Source of the DNA: Gymnogyps californianus
Taxonomy: Eukaryota; Chordata; Aves; Accipitriformes; Cathartidae
DNA: 64,000 nucleotides
Direction: 5' to 3'
Assembly (NCBI RefSeq): GCF_018139145.2
Contig: NC_059475.1
Coordinates: 18,480,937 to 18,544,936 of the forward strand
Shown: positions 13,201-49,049 of the stretch, in pieces
Layout: every line of letters begins with the position of its first letter
How positions within the stretch are numbered: the first letter of the stretch is position 1
Notes under the pieces: model-generated
Told to the model about the DNA's origin: nothing
What the model saw: the letters and a program-made list of their open reading frames with translations, nothing else
Database searches by the model: none
Made by a program: the position numbers and the translations under genes

Positions 13201-16200
13201 GAATCCTCTCCGGCAGGGATCGAGGTTGCGAAAGCGTGGCCCACTCCCAGGGGCGCGTCACCCCACGCCCACGGCCGTGGTCGCAGGGGATGGTGCTCCA
13301 GCTCACCCCCTGGAGCCGGGGGGATGCAGGGGGCTGGAGAGACAGACTAGGAAGGAAAGGGGTTCATCCACCATGCCGAAAATAGGAGCGTCTCTCACAC
13401 ATCTTTGCCTGCTCCAGACACCTCAGCTGCCGCCCTCCGGGTCTTGCTCTGCAAACACGCAAAAATGCGTAAAAAATCCCGAGCCCAGGCTCATGTCAGT
13501 CTATCTTTTGAAGATAACACGGTGCAACTCTCACAGTCCCAGCCTATGAATACCCAGATGTGCTCCCAGCTCCTGGTTAAATATCCCCACTGCGCCTCTC
13601 AAGGCCTTGACATCAGGGCAAACATCCCACAGAGGTGCTGAGGGAGCCCAAATGCAGAAATTCTGGCTCCTTGCTGGGGCCACTGGTCCCCCAGCACAAA
13701 GGCACAGCGGTGTCGGCTCTGAAACCACTGGTGCCAAGGGCTGGAGCCGAATTAAACACTCTGGGGATAAGCCCCCTGGTCCCTTCCCATCCTGTGAGCA
13801 CCCAGGAGAGGATCAGTATCGTAACAGTCCCCAACACAGCCCCGTCGTCCCTTTTTCCTAATAAACCGTTGGGAACTGACTGGGCTCACCAGCACAATGG
13901 ACACGTAATTCGCTTAGAGAAGCACATCTAAAAGCAGCGACCCTCTTGTGTTGGTATGAGAGCAGCTCTGGATGCAAACACAAGCCCTGCTACCATGAAG
14001 CCCAAGCAAAGACTCATTTGCTAACAGCAAAGCTTGCCTTCAATCCCTTGGAATTAAAAAACACAGGCACAGACTGCGTCTGGACTGCTTGACCCTGCTG
14101 AAAGACTTTGCTCTGCACTACGTGATGGTACGGGGTTAGCATGGTGTGCCATCCTCACCAGCCCATCCCTGCAGACGAGCCCACTCTGTAGCCACGGGAT
14201 GCTGGGAGAGACTGGCTGGACTGGAAATGCGCGTGGAGGAGCTGCCGTAGGTGCCCCAGCCCGAGGGCCGGGTGTGTGTTGCCCGGCTGGCTACATTTTC
14301 CTGACCACTTCAAAGAGGAGGAAGGAGGGCTGGTACCTCGCCAGCTCCACCATGGGCTCCAAAAGAGCCTGAAAGGGTGTAGGGGAGCCCTGGGCCTGGC
14401 ATCAAGACTATCCTTTTTGTCTGCAAAGCACATTTGCAAAGGGGTTTAGGGCCCTTGGGGAGGGTGGGTTTGCTTGGGTGAGACCACGGTCGGGTTAGTT
14501 TATGTCTGACCCACTCCCACCCACGGGCACTCAGTGCCAGGGCTGCCAGTACCCAAGGGGACAAGAGGAGGATACCCCTGAGCTGGAGCCTGTGGCAGCA
14601 ACGATGCCTCTGGGGTCGGGCTACAGAGGCTGGGGACCCGCCATGCCTTGGCCCCTTGGCCGAAAAGAGCCGCGTGGGGTTTTGCTGAGTCACACAGCAC
14701 TGTGGGGCCGGGAGGGTGCCGGGTTTTGCTGACTCAGGGTCAGTGGCACTCGCCTTGACCACATGCCTGCAGGGGCAGGAGGGAAGCAGGGGCTGGCCGA
14801 AATAACGGGACCTGGCGGGCTCAGCCAGTGCCTCCAGCCATCGCTCTGGAAAACCTCATCCCAAGAGGTGCTGTGTCCCACGGGGAGGCAGCAGGTTTCC
14901 TGATACCCCCAGCTTGACTGAGGCATGGCAATTTGGAGAGCTAGTGGGATGAGACACAGCCCACAGCAGAAGTACGCCCTAAAAACACTCAGCACGGACC
15001 GCATCGGGGGGCGGCAGGCAAATACCTGGGGTAGTGGGATGCTGCGTAAGGCTGCAGGAGGATGGAAGAGGCTCAGGGAGGGAGGGTGGGGAGGAGATGG
15101 CGCAAGCGAGGTGCCAGCAACATGACCCAGCGATTTTCCAGAAGTTGCATGAACACGAAGGAGGCAGGCAAGAGACAGGGATGAAGCCCCGCCATGAAGC
15201 CAGGGGTCCCTCACTCCAGCAGTGCCCAGCTTGTCCCACAGGCTGCTGCTCTCCTGTCCCCAAGGCTGGGCATAAGCAGGAGCAGAAAACAAACATGCCT
15301 AGACCTCAGGACTTGGAAGAGAAAGTGTCTGTAAATCCGATTTTATTTATATTTTTTTTCCAGCTGATCTTGTGGCTTTGTAAGAGCTCGGTCAGGGCAA
15401 ACTGGGCAGAGATTAGCTCCATCTGCCACCTCCCAAGCTGGTGGGGTGGCACCTCTGAGTCCTGCCGTGACACCCCACTGGTGGTAAAGAGCCTGTCCCA
15501 GTGCTCCCTGATGGGGAGCTGCATTCTGGGGGGGAGGGTGGACCTCAGGGTCTGCTGGTGGCCAGTGCCCCCCCAGGCTCTGCCCGGCACCAGCGTCATC
15601 CTCAATGGCTGTAGGTGGTGCAGTACCGCCACAGTGGCATTTCGAGTGGAGGCACATCTGTCTTGGCACCCCCCCCGGCCCCTCTCAAACAAGCTATGGT
15701 CCAGGATATGCCCATCTCCCCCAAAAACCCCCAGCCTGGAGGGATGAGTCCCCCCAAACTGGGGGTGTCCTGGGGCCAGGGAGAAGCATGGGGCTGGGGG
15801 GCTGCCACGGCCCCCCTGGCTGGGGGGTGCAGACAACCCTGTGAGCCTGGCTGCAAAATTAAACCCCACTGGTGACAGCGGGTGGGTGGCTGAGGTCTGT
15901 GAGCGGCCGTGGGCTTCTGGCAGGCTGAGCCCTCGCCATGGCAGGCTGGGGCGGGGAGCTGCGCTCAGCAGGGTTTCGGGGGGCTGCTGGCTGGGGGGTG
16001 TCCCCCCCCCACCTCCCCAGGGAAGAGAGAAAAGCCAGAAAACCTGGAAAGAACAAAAAAAAAAAACAACAAAAAGGAAGTTAAAGACACAACAAAAGCG
16101 AGCACGCGCAGCCGGCTGGGCGCCTCGTGATTTATTTAATGGCGTTTATTCCCGTTTTCCTGGAGGCTGAGTCACGGGCTGAGGCACTGGGGGTCAGGCC
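7240..16200. other. Intergenic region between the NT5C1-family gene and CTSD
   Basis: About 9 kb with no exon chain or recognised protein on either strand. I specifically looked for C2-domain (SYT8-like) exons on the minus strand, because SYT8 is CTSD's upstream neighbour in mammals, and saw none. It contains an (AATA)n microsatellite at 8317-8335, a G-rich tract around 10109-10130, and several AP-1/MARE-like motifs between 13.1 and 16.2 kb. AT-rich patches near 8890-8930, 10640-10660 and 12555-12580 could be regulatory, but the sequence alone does not show it. Confidence 0.5.
8317..8335. repeat. (AATA)n microsatellite
   Basis: Roughly five tandem AATA units follow a C-run. It contains overlapping AATAAA hexamers. 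Confidence 0.85.
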
Positions 16201-16274
16201 TGGGGACTGGGGGGGGCGTGAGGTGGCTTCCCCGGCCCCGCACCCCATGCGGGTGCCCCCGCCCCGGCCCGCCC

Positions 16275-16316
16275 TCACGTGACACCGCCGGTTGCAATTT
16301 TAGACTGTCAGCTGAC
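16275..16316 (+). promoter_or_regulatory. CTSD proximal promoter: CLEAR-type E-box plus palindromic E-box
   Basis: TCACGTGA at 16275-16282 (CACGTG core 16276-16281) matches the core of the CLEAR element bound by TFEB/TFE3/MITF, which drives lysosomal genes. The perfect palindrome GTCAGCTGAC (16307-16316) follows. Both lie 130-175 bp before the CTSD ATG in a GC-rich region without an obvious TATA box. The motifs are seen directly and the link with lysosomal genes is established; their use in this species is inferred. Confidence 0.6.
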
Positions 16317-16447
16317 TTGAAAAATCCCTGGAGAGGGGCCACCGCTCCTACAAAAACAGGGAACGCAGCCGGGCACAGCGGCACGGCTTCCCAGCGGCGG
16401 GACCCTACGGCCTCTGTCTCCCCCCAGCAACCACCGCCATCGCCGCC

Positions 16448-30706
<14,259 letters not shown>

Positions 30707-32144
30707 GTGCCTGACCCCCACTGCCTCTGCCACACACACACTTACACATATGCACGGGAGCCGTAGAGAAAGATTACCAGGATTAGAAACCCAGTGAGTG
30801 GAAAGGAAAAAAAAAAAGAAGAAGAAATGGAACTAGATTTCAAATTACATCGAAAATAGTCATTAGTGCCCTGCTAGCTACTTTTCCCCCTCTGTTGAGT
30901 AAGTGGTGCTGGAAAGTTGACAACTCCAGCTGGAGTAGCCCCTTGCTTTACTGCTAGGTCTTCCAGTATTTGTTTTTAAGAATGATTCTCAGAGCTGAAC
31001 AAGGCCCTCTCACGTCTCCCAGCCCTGGTCTCCTTCCTGGGGGGGCAGCTCGCTGGAGCCAGCCCCCAGCGCCTCTGTTCCTGCAGAAAGGCTGTGCGGC
31101 TGCTCTTGGGTTTGGGATTCCGTGCTGGAGGAGAAGGATGGAGAAGGCTGTCCGGCATGTTATTTGCTTCTTCTTGCTTTTTCACTGATGAAATGGGGGA
31201 GCAGGAGGCAGGGGACAGTCCATCTTCATCACCCCTCCGCAACAGGTTGAGGCAGCGACCGCTAGGTCATTTCTCAACGGGTTTGTGCTGGCTTCATCCT
31301 AGGAGAGCATGTCCCGGGCTGGAGCAATAGGGGATCACGGTAGGGTGCCCAAGGGTTGAGTTTCAGAGCCCGAGGGCTCTGGTCGTGTGTTTTTGGGTAG
31401 TGATGGCACTAGTGAGAGAGCCGGAGGCATGACATCCACGTGCCTGATCTAACAGGACAGGGATTTGTACGGGGGCTCCAGCCAGTGGGACTCTTCGGGG
31501 AGTACAAATATAAAGGGGGTCAAGATAGGATTTAATAGAGGTCACTTGAATTCATGGCCATGCAGGCTCGGCTTTCTGCTGAGCAAAGTCACTTGACACA
31601 GGTTCTCTCGAGTTTGGTGAACTTCTCCCAGGTTCCGCAAACCGCAGATCTTCCCAGCTTCATCCGCAGCCAGTGAGCTGAGAATAATGTTTCCTAAAGC
31701 AACTAAGTGATCTACAAGCTGAAATCACACTGATAAAATCCGTAAGTGTTTGTCAGCCACTTAAGACCTTTTGGAAACATTATTCGCAGCATTTTGAACT
31801 GCCCAAAACTCAAGGGACAGTTGGCAGAGCCAGCAAGTCTCCTGGGCAGGAGGGTGCTGTGGCAGCTGCTGGACTTGCGTTCGCTTTCCCTGCTGCCCCG
31901 TCCCGAAACCCAACTGCCTTTAACACCCTCCTTACCTGCTTTCCACCTTACTAACGCTGGTGAGAGCTCTGTTCATGTCCACCCTGTGTTGCAGACGGAG
32001 TGAGACACAATCCTGCTTTGGAGAGGTTGTAGCTGATTTAGCTGTGTTCGCAGATCCTCCCGGAGAGCCGAGATCTGCACATATGGAGCCTCTCACTTCA
32101 CTGGGCTGGCATCAGTAGGCAAACACTGGTGGAGCTGGGAGGAC

Positions 32145-32150
32145 AATAAA
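32145..32150 (+). other. Candidate CTSD poly(A) signal
   Basis: This is the first AATAAA noticed downstream of the CTSD stop, about 1.44 kb after it. It would imply a 3' UTR of about 1.45 kb. Variant hexamers closer to the stop cannot be excluded. Confidence 0.35.
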
Positions 32151-32159
32151 GTGAGTTTT

Positions 32160-35100
32160 AAGCAGTACTGGAAAGCAGAAGAGAATCTGCTGAGAATCCC
32201 AGCCCGTGCTGGGAGTAAAATACTCTCTTCACTTTCCCAGTGCACTGGATCAGGTCCTGAAGTTAGGGAGTGGTGCAGGGCAAAGCTGAGGGTGGCAAGA
32301 GGACCAGATCAGCACTGGCCGTGACCCCAGACCAGACAAAACAGATGGTAAAATCCTGGCTCCCCAAAATTCACCGATAATCCTGCCAGCAGTACTGGTG
32401 GGGCCAAGGAAGTTCCCGAGAAAGGTCTTTGGGCAGTGGGTGAATAGTTGGTTATGCCTGGTGAAATGCATATACATCATCCCCAATATTGAATTCACCA
32501 CAAGCATCAGAGGCACAGGTGGGGAAGAGGTCCCGAGGTGAGCTGTGGGAGAACAGTGAGTATGTAGCCTGCGGATCCCCTGTCCCCACCCGCTGCAGCT
32601 GGTCAGTTTGGCTTTACAACCATGCCTCACGCCTTGGAGCGGTCTGGCATGGGCAGTGGGGACAGGCCTGGGCACACTTGGGACACATGCATTGTCCCCT
32701 GCAAGCCCAGATGTGACAAATGCTGCTCCCAAAGCTTGCTTCTGCCTGCTCGTAATCTTCACCTGGAACCCTGCATCTGGACGTCTAAGGACATCTGTTG
32801 CAGACTGGCTAGAGAACAGTAGTGTGTTACCAAAAAAAAAAAATCATCAATAGGTACTCCAAAATCAGCAGATATTCAGCACCTCTCCGGAAAGCCCTGG
32901 TTTCACACCAGTTAAGTGCCCAGAGCTCCTCCAAATCCTGCTACATCATTTCCCAGCTGCAGGATTACTTCAGCGCGGCGAGACAGAGACAGCCTCTTGG
33001 GTACCCGTTAATCAGACCTGATGCGGGGGGGGAAGCCTGACACGGAGCTGGCAGCAGGTTTTGAATGTCTTCAGCATCAGATTTAAGCGGGGTGTGCAGC
33101 ACAGCCCCAGAACAATCCATCAGGCCGCAGTTCTGCTGGACGTGCAATGCCTTATGCCGTCTGTGTTGTAGCCTCCGCGGTAACCCAATGCTGGGCTGAT
33201 GTCTGTCCTCAGGCAGGCAGGACACTGCTGCCTGGGGAAAGAGCACAGCCCAAAGCGATGCCCTGAGTCACATACCTTGGGATGGGCTGGAGGAGCAGTT
33301 CATCATAGTCTTCCCTGAATGGTCCTCCTCCCCTTGTTCTTTTATTTGCATTTTTAAACCAAACTGTGACTGCGTGACTGGTTTTTTTAATCTAATTTGC
33401 TGTCAGAATTACTGTCTCATCATAGGAAATTGAAAAGAAAATACAGTATTTCCCCCCTTAACTCTGAGAGTGGTCTTTCCTTAAGCAGTTTGAGATGCCA
33501 AACTCTGTCAGTGTCCAGAGACTGTGTCTCCCTGACCTGTTGGCTCAGTATGTCTGGTTGCCCACTCGGGTGGACTCATATGTGTTTCAGAAGGGCTCTT
33601 TCCTTTCTCTCTGATAAGGAAACATGCTGGGAGCCTGTCGGGTTTGTCTTTTTCAATGTATTAAAACATAACCCAGCCTCTGCAGGGTGACATGACAGTG
33701 TCACCTGCCTGACCCAGCGCCACCAGGGCAGCAGGCACTCCCAGCATCTCTCCTAGCCTACAGCTGCCTCCTGGGACCACATCTCCCTGGCTGAGTATTA
33801 CCAAGGGTAGTCCTCCAACAGGGTACTCAGGCTGTCACCTGGTCCTCTGGGCCAGCTAGAACAAGCTCCTGCTCGGCTTGGGACATAGAGTGGCCCTGTA
33901 GCGGCCAAAGTGGGACTCCAGTTTCTAAGTCCAGCCTAAAACCCACTAGGATGTGGAGTTTATGCTCCCAGAGCCCAGTGATGAAGAATATGGGGCTTTT
34001 TCAAAATATAGGAAAAATCCATCCCTCTTGCCCGGCTGTGTGATTTTTAGTTCTAGCACTGCTGTACGGGAGCTGGAGACTCCAATGCAGAATGAAGGCC
34101 CCATGTGCCAGGTGGAAGATAAGAGCTAATCCCTACTTTGAAAAAAGCATCATCTACATAAGCAAGACGGATGCAGCCAAGTCCCATCCTGTCTTCTGAG
34201 CGCAGATCTAAGCACACAGAGAGCTTAACTGATTTCCCCACTGGCACGTCCTGAGCCTCTGTTCCCTCAGGATGCCTTAATACCCCAATCAGCTGTTCTC
34301 CTACGTTAAAGAGATGGATTTAACCCAAAAGGGCTAGCTGGGTCCTGAAAACCAGTCATGCAGCCCACCGTTCCTCACTAGCCCAAGGGGAGAACAAGTC
34401 ACTCGCTGCCAAATATTTATCGACAGGAATATGAGGGCGTTGTTTCTGCTGGGGGGATTGTGCCTAAGCCTTTAATCGTGCCATGAGTACTGAGCGTTAC
34501 ATCTCAGCGGGGACAATCACAGGCTTGATCTTGGCCAAGAGCTGGAGAAGCCAAAAGCGAGGATTGTCCATCCATGCTTTTCCAGCAGGGAGCAGAGCAC
34601 ACCCCACGCCATGAGCAGCCTGCACACGGCCCCACATTATCTTGCCCAGCAAATCCTCAGGTTTACACCAGCCCCCCCATTTACTGCACCATCTCTGCAG
34701 AACTCCGTGCACATGACAATTTGATAACTCACTCTTTATTAAATGTCTCCACTGATACAAAGAAGATAAAATTTGTCATTACACGTCCCCTTCAGTAGTA
34801 GGGCGCTTGGCCCTGACCCTCAGGGCTGTCTTCATGGGCCTGATCCTTCTCCAACCAACTCTGCTCTGGGCTTTGCCAAAAGCCCATTCAGACAAGGACC
34901 TGCCCAAGGAGAGGGAGGATGAGACCCTCATTTATGGAGATGACTTGCTCATCTGGTTGGCTCAGCAATTTGTTCATTTGGGAAACTATTTTTACTCATC
35001 ATGAATGACTAAGTACGTTGTTTTGGGGGCTGGTGGCTTTTTATTTTTCCGCTCTTTCTTGGATTTATTTATTTTTAGGTTCCTTTGGGAGGGAAAAGAA

Positions 35101-37660
35101 GCAAAGTGCAGACTGAAAGCTGAGAGGACAGGAGACAGAGATCAAGGGAGAGTGGGGAGATGGGATTTACCCCTCCAAGCCTCAGGCCACCTTACTGCTT
35201 ATGGGTCTTGGCAACCGACTGAGGAATTTTATAGGGGGAATAGGAAAGAGCATTCAGGAGGTTGTGGGCTTTCTCCTTTGGAAAAAAGCAGGGGCACGTC
35301 CTGCTAATGGTTTTCCGGAGAGCTTGAGTAAGATTTGAGATGGAAGACTTTCTCACGGGTCTTACAGTGCTTGATTATGCTACAGCCCACATGTCTCTAA
35401 CACTATTACAGGAGAATTGCTTTGGGGCAGGAAACATCTTTCTGTTCTGTTCTGTTTGTGCCATGCTTAGCACAACGGGATGCGGGCCTTGATGCCACAG
35501 TAATACAGGCGATTATTCATACTCACCCCAGCTTTTATTTGAAAGGAAAGTGGTCCTAGATCTTATGGTTGAGGGCTTGCACACATGACCTTTAAAGACT
35601 CCCAGAAAATCAGAGGAGTGTTAAAATAATGCAGAACATTGCGGGTTTTTATTCCTTGTGTCATTTTTTTTAAGCCAGTTCCCTAATTTTGAAGGGTCAT
35701 ATGAATGGTTTTTGAATCGGTGATGCTGCATATATGCCATTGTGGTCCACAGTAATAAACCTCTCACCGCTCACACTTAGCATCGAGAAAGATGATGAAT
35801 TACCAACCCAAAGACCCAAAAGTGCTCTGCAAACTGTAGGGTTGACCTCATACCTGGAGAAGAGAAAAAGCAACCATCCAACCTCCCTGACCTTTCAATT
35901 CTATTCACACCAGGGAATGTGCCCACCTCTGTTGATTCCACGTTCCCCTACACCACCCTACTGCCTCCTCTTGCCTCCTCCAGACCCCCTCTTTGACCTT
36001 TTTCTCTGCTCACCCTCTATCCCTGCCTGATGTCAAGAAGAGGAGCAGCCCTACCTACACAACTTTCCCCAGACAAATGAACAGCAGGCTCATCAGTAGC
36101 TCCTATGGCAGGCAGCAATCTGCATCCAAGGGGTTTTGTTGCTCCTCCTGAGCCTGCGGGAAGGATGCTCTGCATAGCTGTGCGCTACCCGGGTTTGTCC
36201 AAGCCCTCCAGAAAAGCTGATGACAGCTGGCTGTGGCTCTGCTTCTCCTGCAAACATCTTAGTCCCACAGGAACATCACTCTCATCCCAGCGCTGCTTCT
36301 GCTTCTTAGCAGCTTTTTGGAGAGGGACCTGGGTCTCGTCACAGGCAGCTGTAGCACTAATAAAACCCTCTTTACTTTGGCACGACCCAACACCACTCCA
36401 GCAGCGATAAATCCTGAACCAGAGGGCCATTTGTCCTTTTTTAACTAGCGCAGGTGCCTTCAGAGGGATTAAACCGGCCTCATAGAAACTGGACCCCCTC
36501 CAGCCTGGGAGCGCTGTGGATGCACAAGAAGTCCCCTCACATCACACCAACCCACAGGGATGAACATGGTTTGGGTGCCCCTACACAGGAGCCAAATCTG
36601 CCTGTAAACAGCCGAGTGAATTAGCATCCTTATTTCTTAGCTCAGCACTTTGTCAGTAGGCTTAAGGCATTTCCAGAGGATTTCCCTTCCCCTGCAGGTA
36701 CTGCTCGCACAAATTTTTGTTTTACCCAGCCTGTTTCCAGTACTCTGGGATTTCTCTGCTCCCCTTCCCCAGCACCCCAGCCAAACTGGCTTGCTGCCTC
36801 AAGGCCACCTGCACCAAGCTGGGCTCTGCCGCTGCGGGGTGACACGGCACATCCTCATGTTCTCACCCTCCCTGTGCCACGGCTGCGTCCTCCCAAATGA
36901 CCTGCAAGCTGTCCCTGCACGGCACCAGCTGCTCTCCAGCATCATGTCCCTGGGGGGATGCTACCACAGCACCTCAGAATCAGGTTTCCACACAGCTCCC
37001 AGGGCAGTTGGAAATGCGAGGCAGCAAGCATTTCCTTGATCCTGTGCCAAGCCCAGGGACGGCCAAATCCTCTCGGGCTTGTCCATCCTTCATGACACCC
37101 CCACCTCCCTGCCCTAAAGCAGCCGCATACCCTGTGCCCTGCTGCCGGGGTGCTCCCACCCCTGCCTGCACCAGGATTTGCTCAGTGCCAGCAGGATTTA
37201 TCGTCCCACATGCAGGATTTATCCTCTTTCCTTTCATCCCCCACGACCTCAGCACTTTTTTCCCCACAGCACTGCATCGCCACCACCTCCCCTTGTCACG
37301 CAGTCCCAATCGTCCCCACACACCCCTGCCATGCTTGCTTTAGGTTTTTGTCCAGGCCCATGGGAACGAATACGCAACTCAGGCTGCAGCGAGTCCCCAC
37401 TGCAAAGGTCTCTGTGGGTGATACTGGGGAGAGTCGGGCCGAGCATCCCCTCCAGATGGCCTGGGAAGCCTCTCGGCCGGGGCCCGGGAGATGTCCTTCT
37501 CCAGCGGGGCGCTACCAGGATGCTCCAAGCAGGAGGTGACGTCCCTGTGGGGGGACACAAGGAGAAGGGCTGGGAGACGGAGAAGCTCTCCTGCGTGGAG
37601 CATGCTTAGGGGGAGGAGGGGGGCTGCAGGTTGACCTTCCCAGCCCCTAATTCTCCCCCC
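32160..37660. other. Intergenic region between CTSD and IFITM10
   Basis: About 5.5 kb with no recognised gene. It holds a 56-codon secreted-peptide-like ORF at 34834-35004, listed separately, and a 12-A run at 32830-32841. The G+C content rises toward 37 kb as the IFITM10 5' region is approached. Confidence 0.5.
34834..35004 (+). CDS. Hypothetical small ORF with signal-peptide-like start (unconfirmed)
   Basis: I do not recognise this ORF. ATG at 34834 to TGA at 35002-35004 encodes 56 residues. The first ~19 (MGLILLQPTLLWALPKAHS) form a hydrophobic stretch like a secretion signal. A charged segment (DKDLPKEREDE) follows, then an aromatic/hydrophobic tail ending LGNYFYSS. A splice-acceptor-like CCCTCAG lies at 34816-34822, just upstream. 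The ATG context is weak (T at -3). The reading frame is open from about 34756 without another ATG. It sits alone between CTSD and IFITM10. It may be a single-exon peptide, an exon of an unmodelled gene, or chance. Confidence 0.2.
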   Translation: MGLILLQPTLLWALPKAHSDKDLPKEREDETLIYGDDLLIWLAQQFVHLGNYFYSS

Positions 37661-37673
37661 TGCCCACCCCTAG

Positions 37674-37782
37674 CCCATGGGTGCCCCCCCGCCCTCCCCT
37701 CCTCCCGCAACTCCAGCGCCGAGGAAGCCGAGCTGGAGGCAGTGCTGAGCCGGATATGCAGCGACTCCCCGCATCCCTCCTT
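37674..37782 (+). other. Candidate upstream exon of IFITM10 (unconfirmed)
   Basis: A C-rich tract ending ACCCCTAG (37666-37673) is followed by 109 bp and a strong donor TT|GTGAGTAT at 37783. An ATG at 37756 reads MQRLPASLL and reaches the donor in phase 0. That is the phase needed to join acceptors at 38921 or 38933 in front of the IFITM10 reading frame. A second frame of the same segment reads SSAEEAELEAVLSRICSD with no stop. If real, it is either a 5' UTR exon or the missing start exon. Confidence 0.25.
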
Positions 37783-38099
37783 GTGAGTATCCCTCGCTCC
37801 TCCTGATGCCTTCGGAGGAGACGGATGGACGGACGGACGGGCAGCCAGAGGTGGACTAGTCTCTCCTATTTACAAAGCTGGGGTGGGGGGGAACCTCTTC
37901 CCACATCCCTTTCCCCATCCTCTGTCTTCATCCCCTCTTCCCCTTCCTCTTTCTCCACTTCAGCCACGATATTCTCCCCCTCAAAAAGGGGGGGTGGGGT
38001 GGGGAGCCTGCTGGCAGGTGGAAGGAATCGGGAAATGCAATCCTATCTGGAATCTCGCAGAGACCAGGACTGAGCAAAAAAAAAAAAGCCCCCAAAAAA

Positions 38100-48304
<10,205 letters not shown>

Positions 48305-48443
48305 AGTGAGGCCAACAGCAGCAGCCGCCGCCAAAATGCCTCTATGCCAGAAGTGTCTGCAGTTGTTTCTTGTAGCAAGGACGCAAAAAAAAAAAAACAC
48401 TCCACCTTGATCGCCAAAAGAAAAACAGCCAATTAAATACATA

Positions 48444-49022
48444 AATAAAAATTAAATGAGTTTGTCAGCCCAGCTGAGCATACCCGTCCTGCCCCCAAAC
48501 AGTATGTGAACTGCTGTAGGAAAGGGTCTCACTCTTACATATGTACAAGGAGAAAAACAGACCAAGAAATATTTATTTTGTGGCCAACAAGCCGTGTGAT
48601 AAGAGCGTGCAAAGCGCAGAGCAATGCACGCCTAGAGGCAGAGAGCTGAGCTCTGGGGAGCAGTGGGGTCCTCCCGAGCGGGAGGCATGTGCTGTGATGG
48701 ATGGGGACCACAGCAGGGCTGGCTCACAACATATCAGGTGTGTTCAGACCGCCCCACCACCCCCTGACATACAGGGGTTTCTTTTCCTTCTCCTCTCTTG
48801 AATTTCATCCACTGGTTCAAACAACTCCCAACCCTGGAGAGCTGAGAGTGTTAGGAAGTTCATGCTAGGGAGCCCCAAAGCCTCCAGAGAAACCCCAAAG
48901 CATTAAAGGGCAAGTTTCTCCTCAGGATCTCCTGGCAATGCTGAGAAGGAAGGCACCTTCTGGAGAACTTGCCTAAGCCCCCTAAACTAAGTGCTACTGT
49001 ATTTCTGTGAACGGTCAATAAA
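48444..49022 (+). other. IFITM10 3' UTR with two poly(A) signals
   Basis: AATAAA occurs at 48444-48449, about 140 bp after the stop codon, and again at 49017-49022, about 715 bp after it. Either could end the message, giving short and long 3' UTRs. Confidence 0.55.
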
Positions 49023-49049
49023 AGATACCTCTGATATCTGATGTTACTG

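Noticed and set aside
7240..16200. Search for a SYT8 orthologue on the minus strand
   Set aside because: No C2-domain exons or synaptotagmin motifs seen. Either absent here or not recognisable by eye.
35005..35307. 100-codon ORF immediately after the small secreted-like ORF
   Set aside because: No homology recognised. The first part is a T-rich stretch giving Phe/Leu runs. Probably non-coding.
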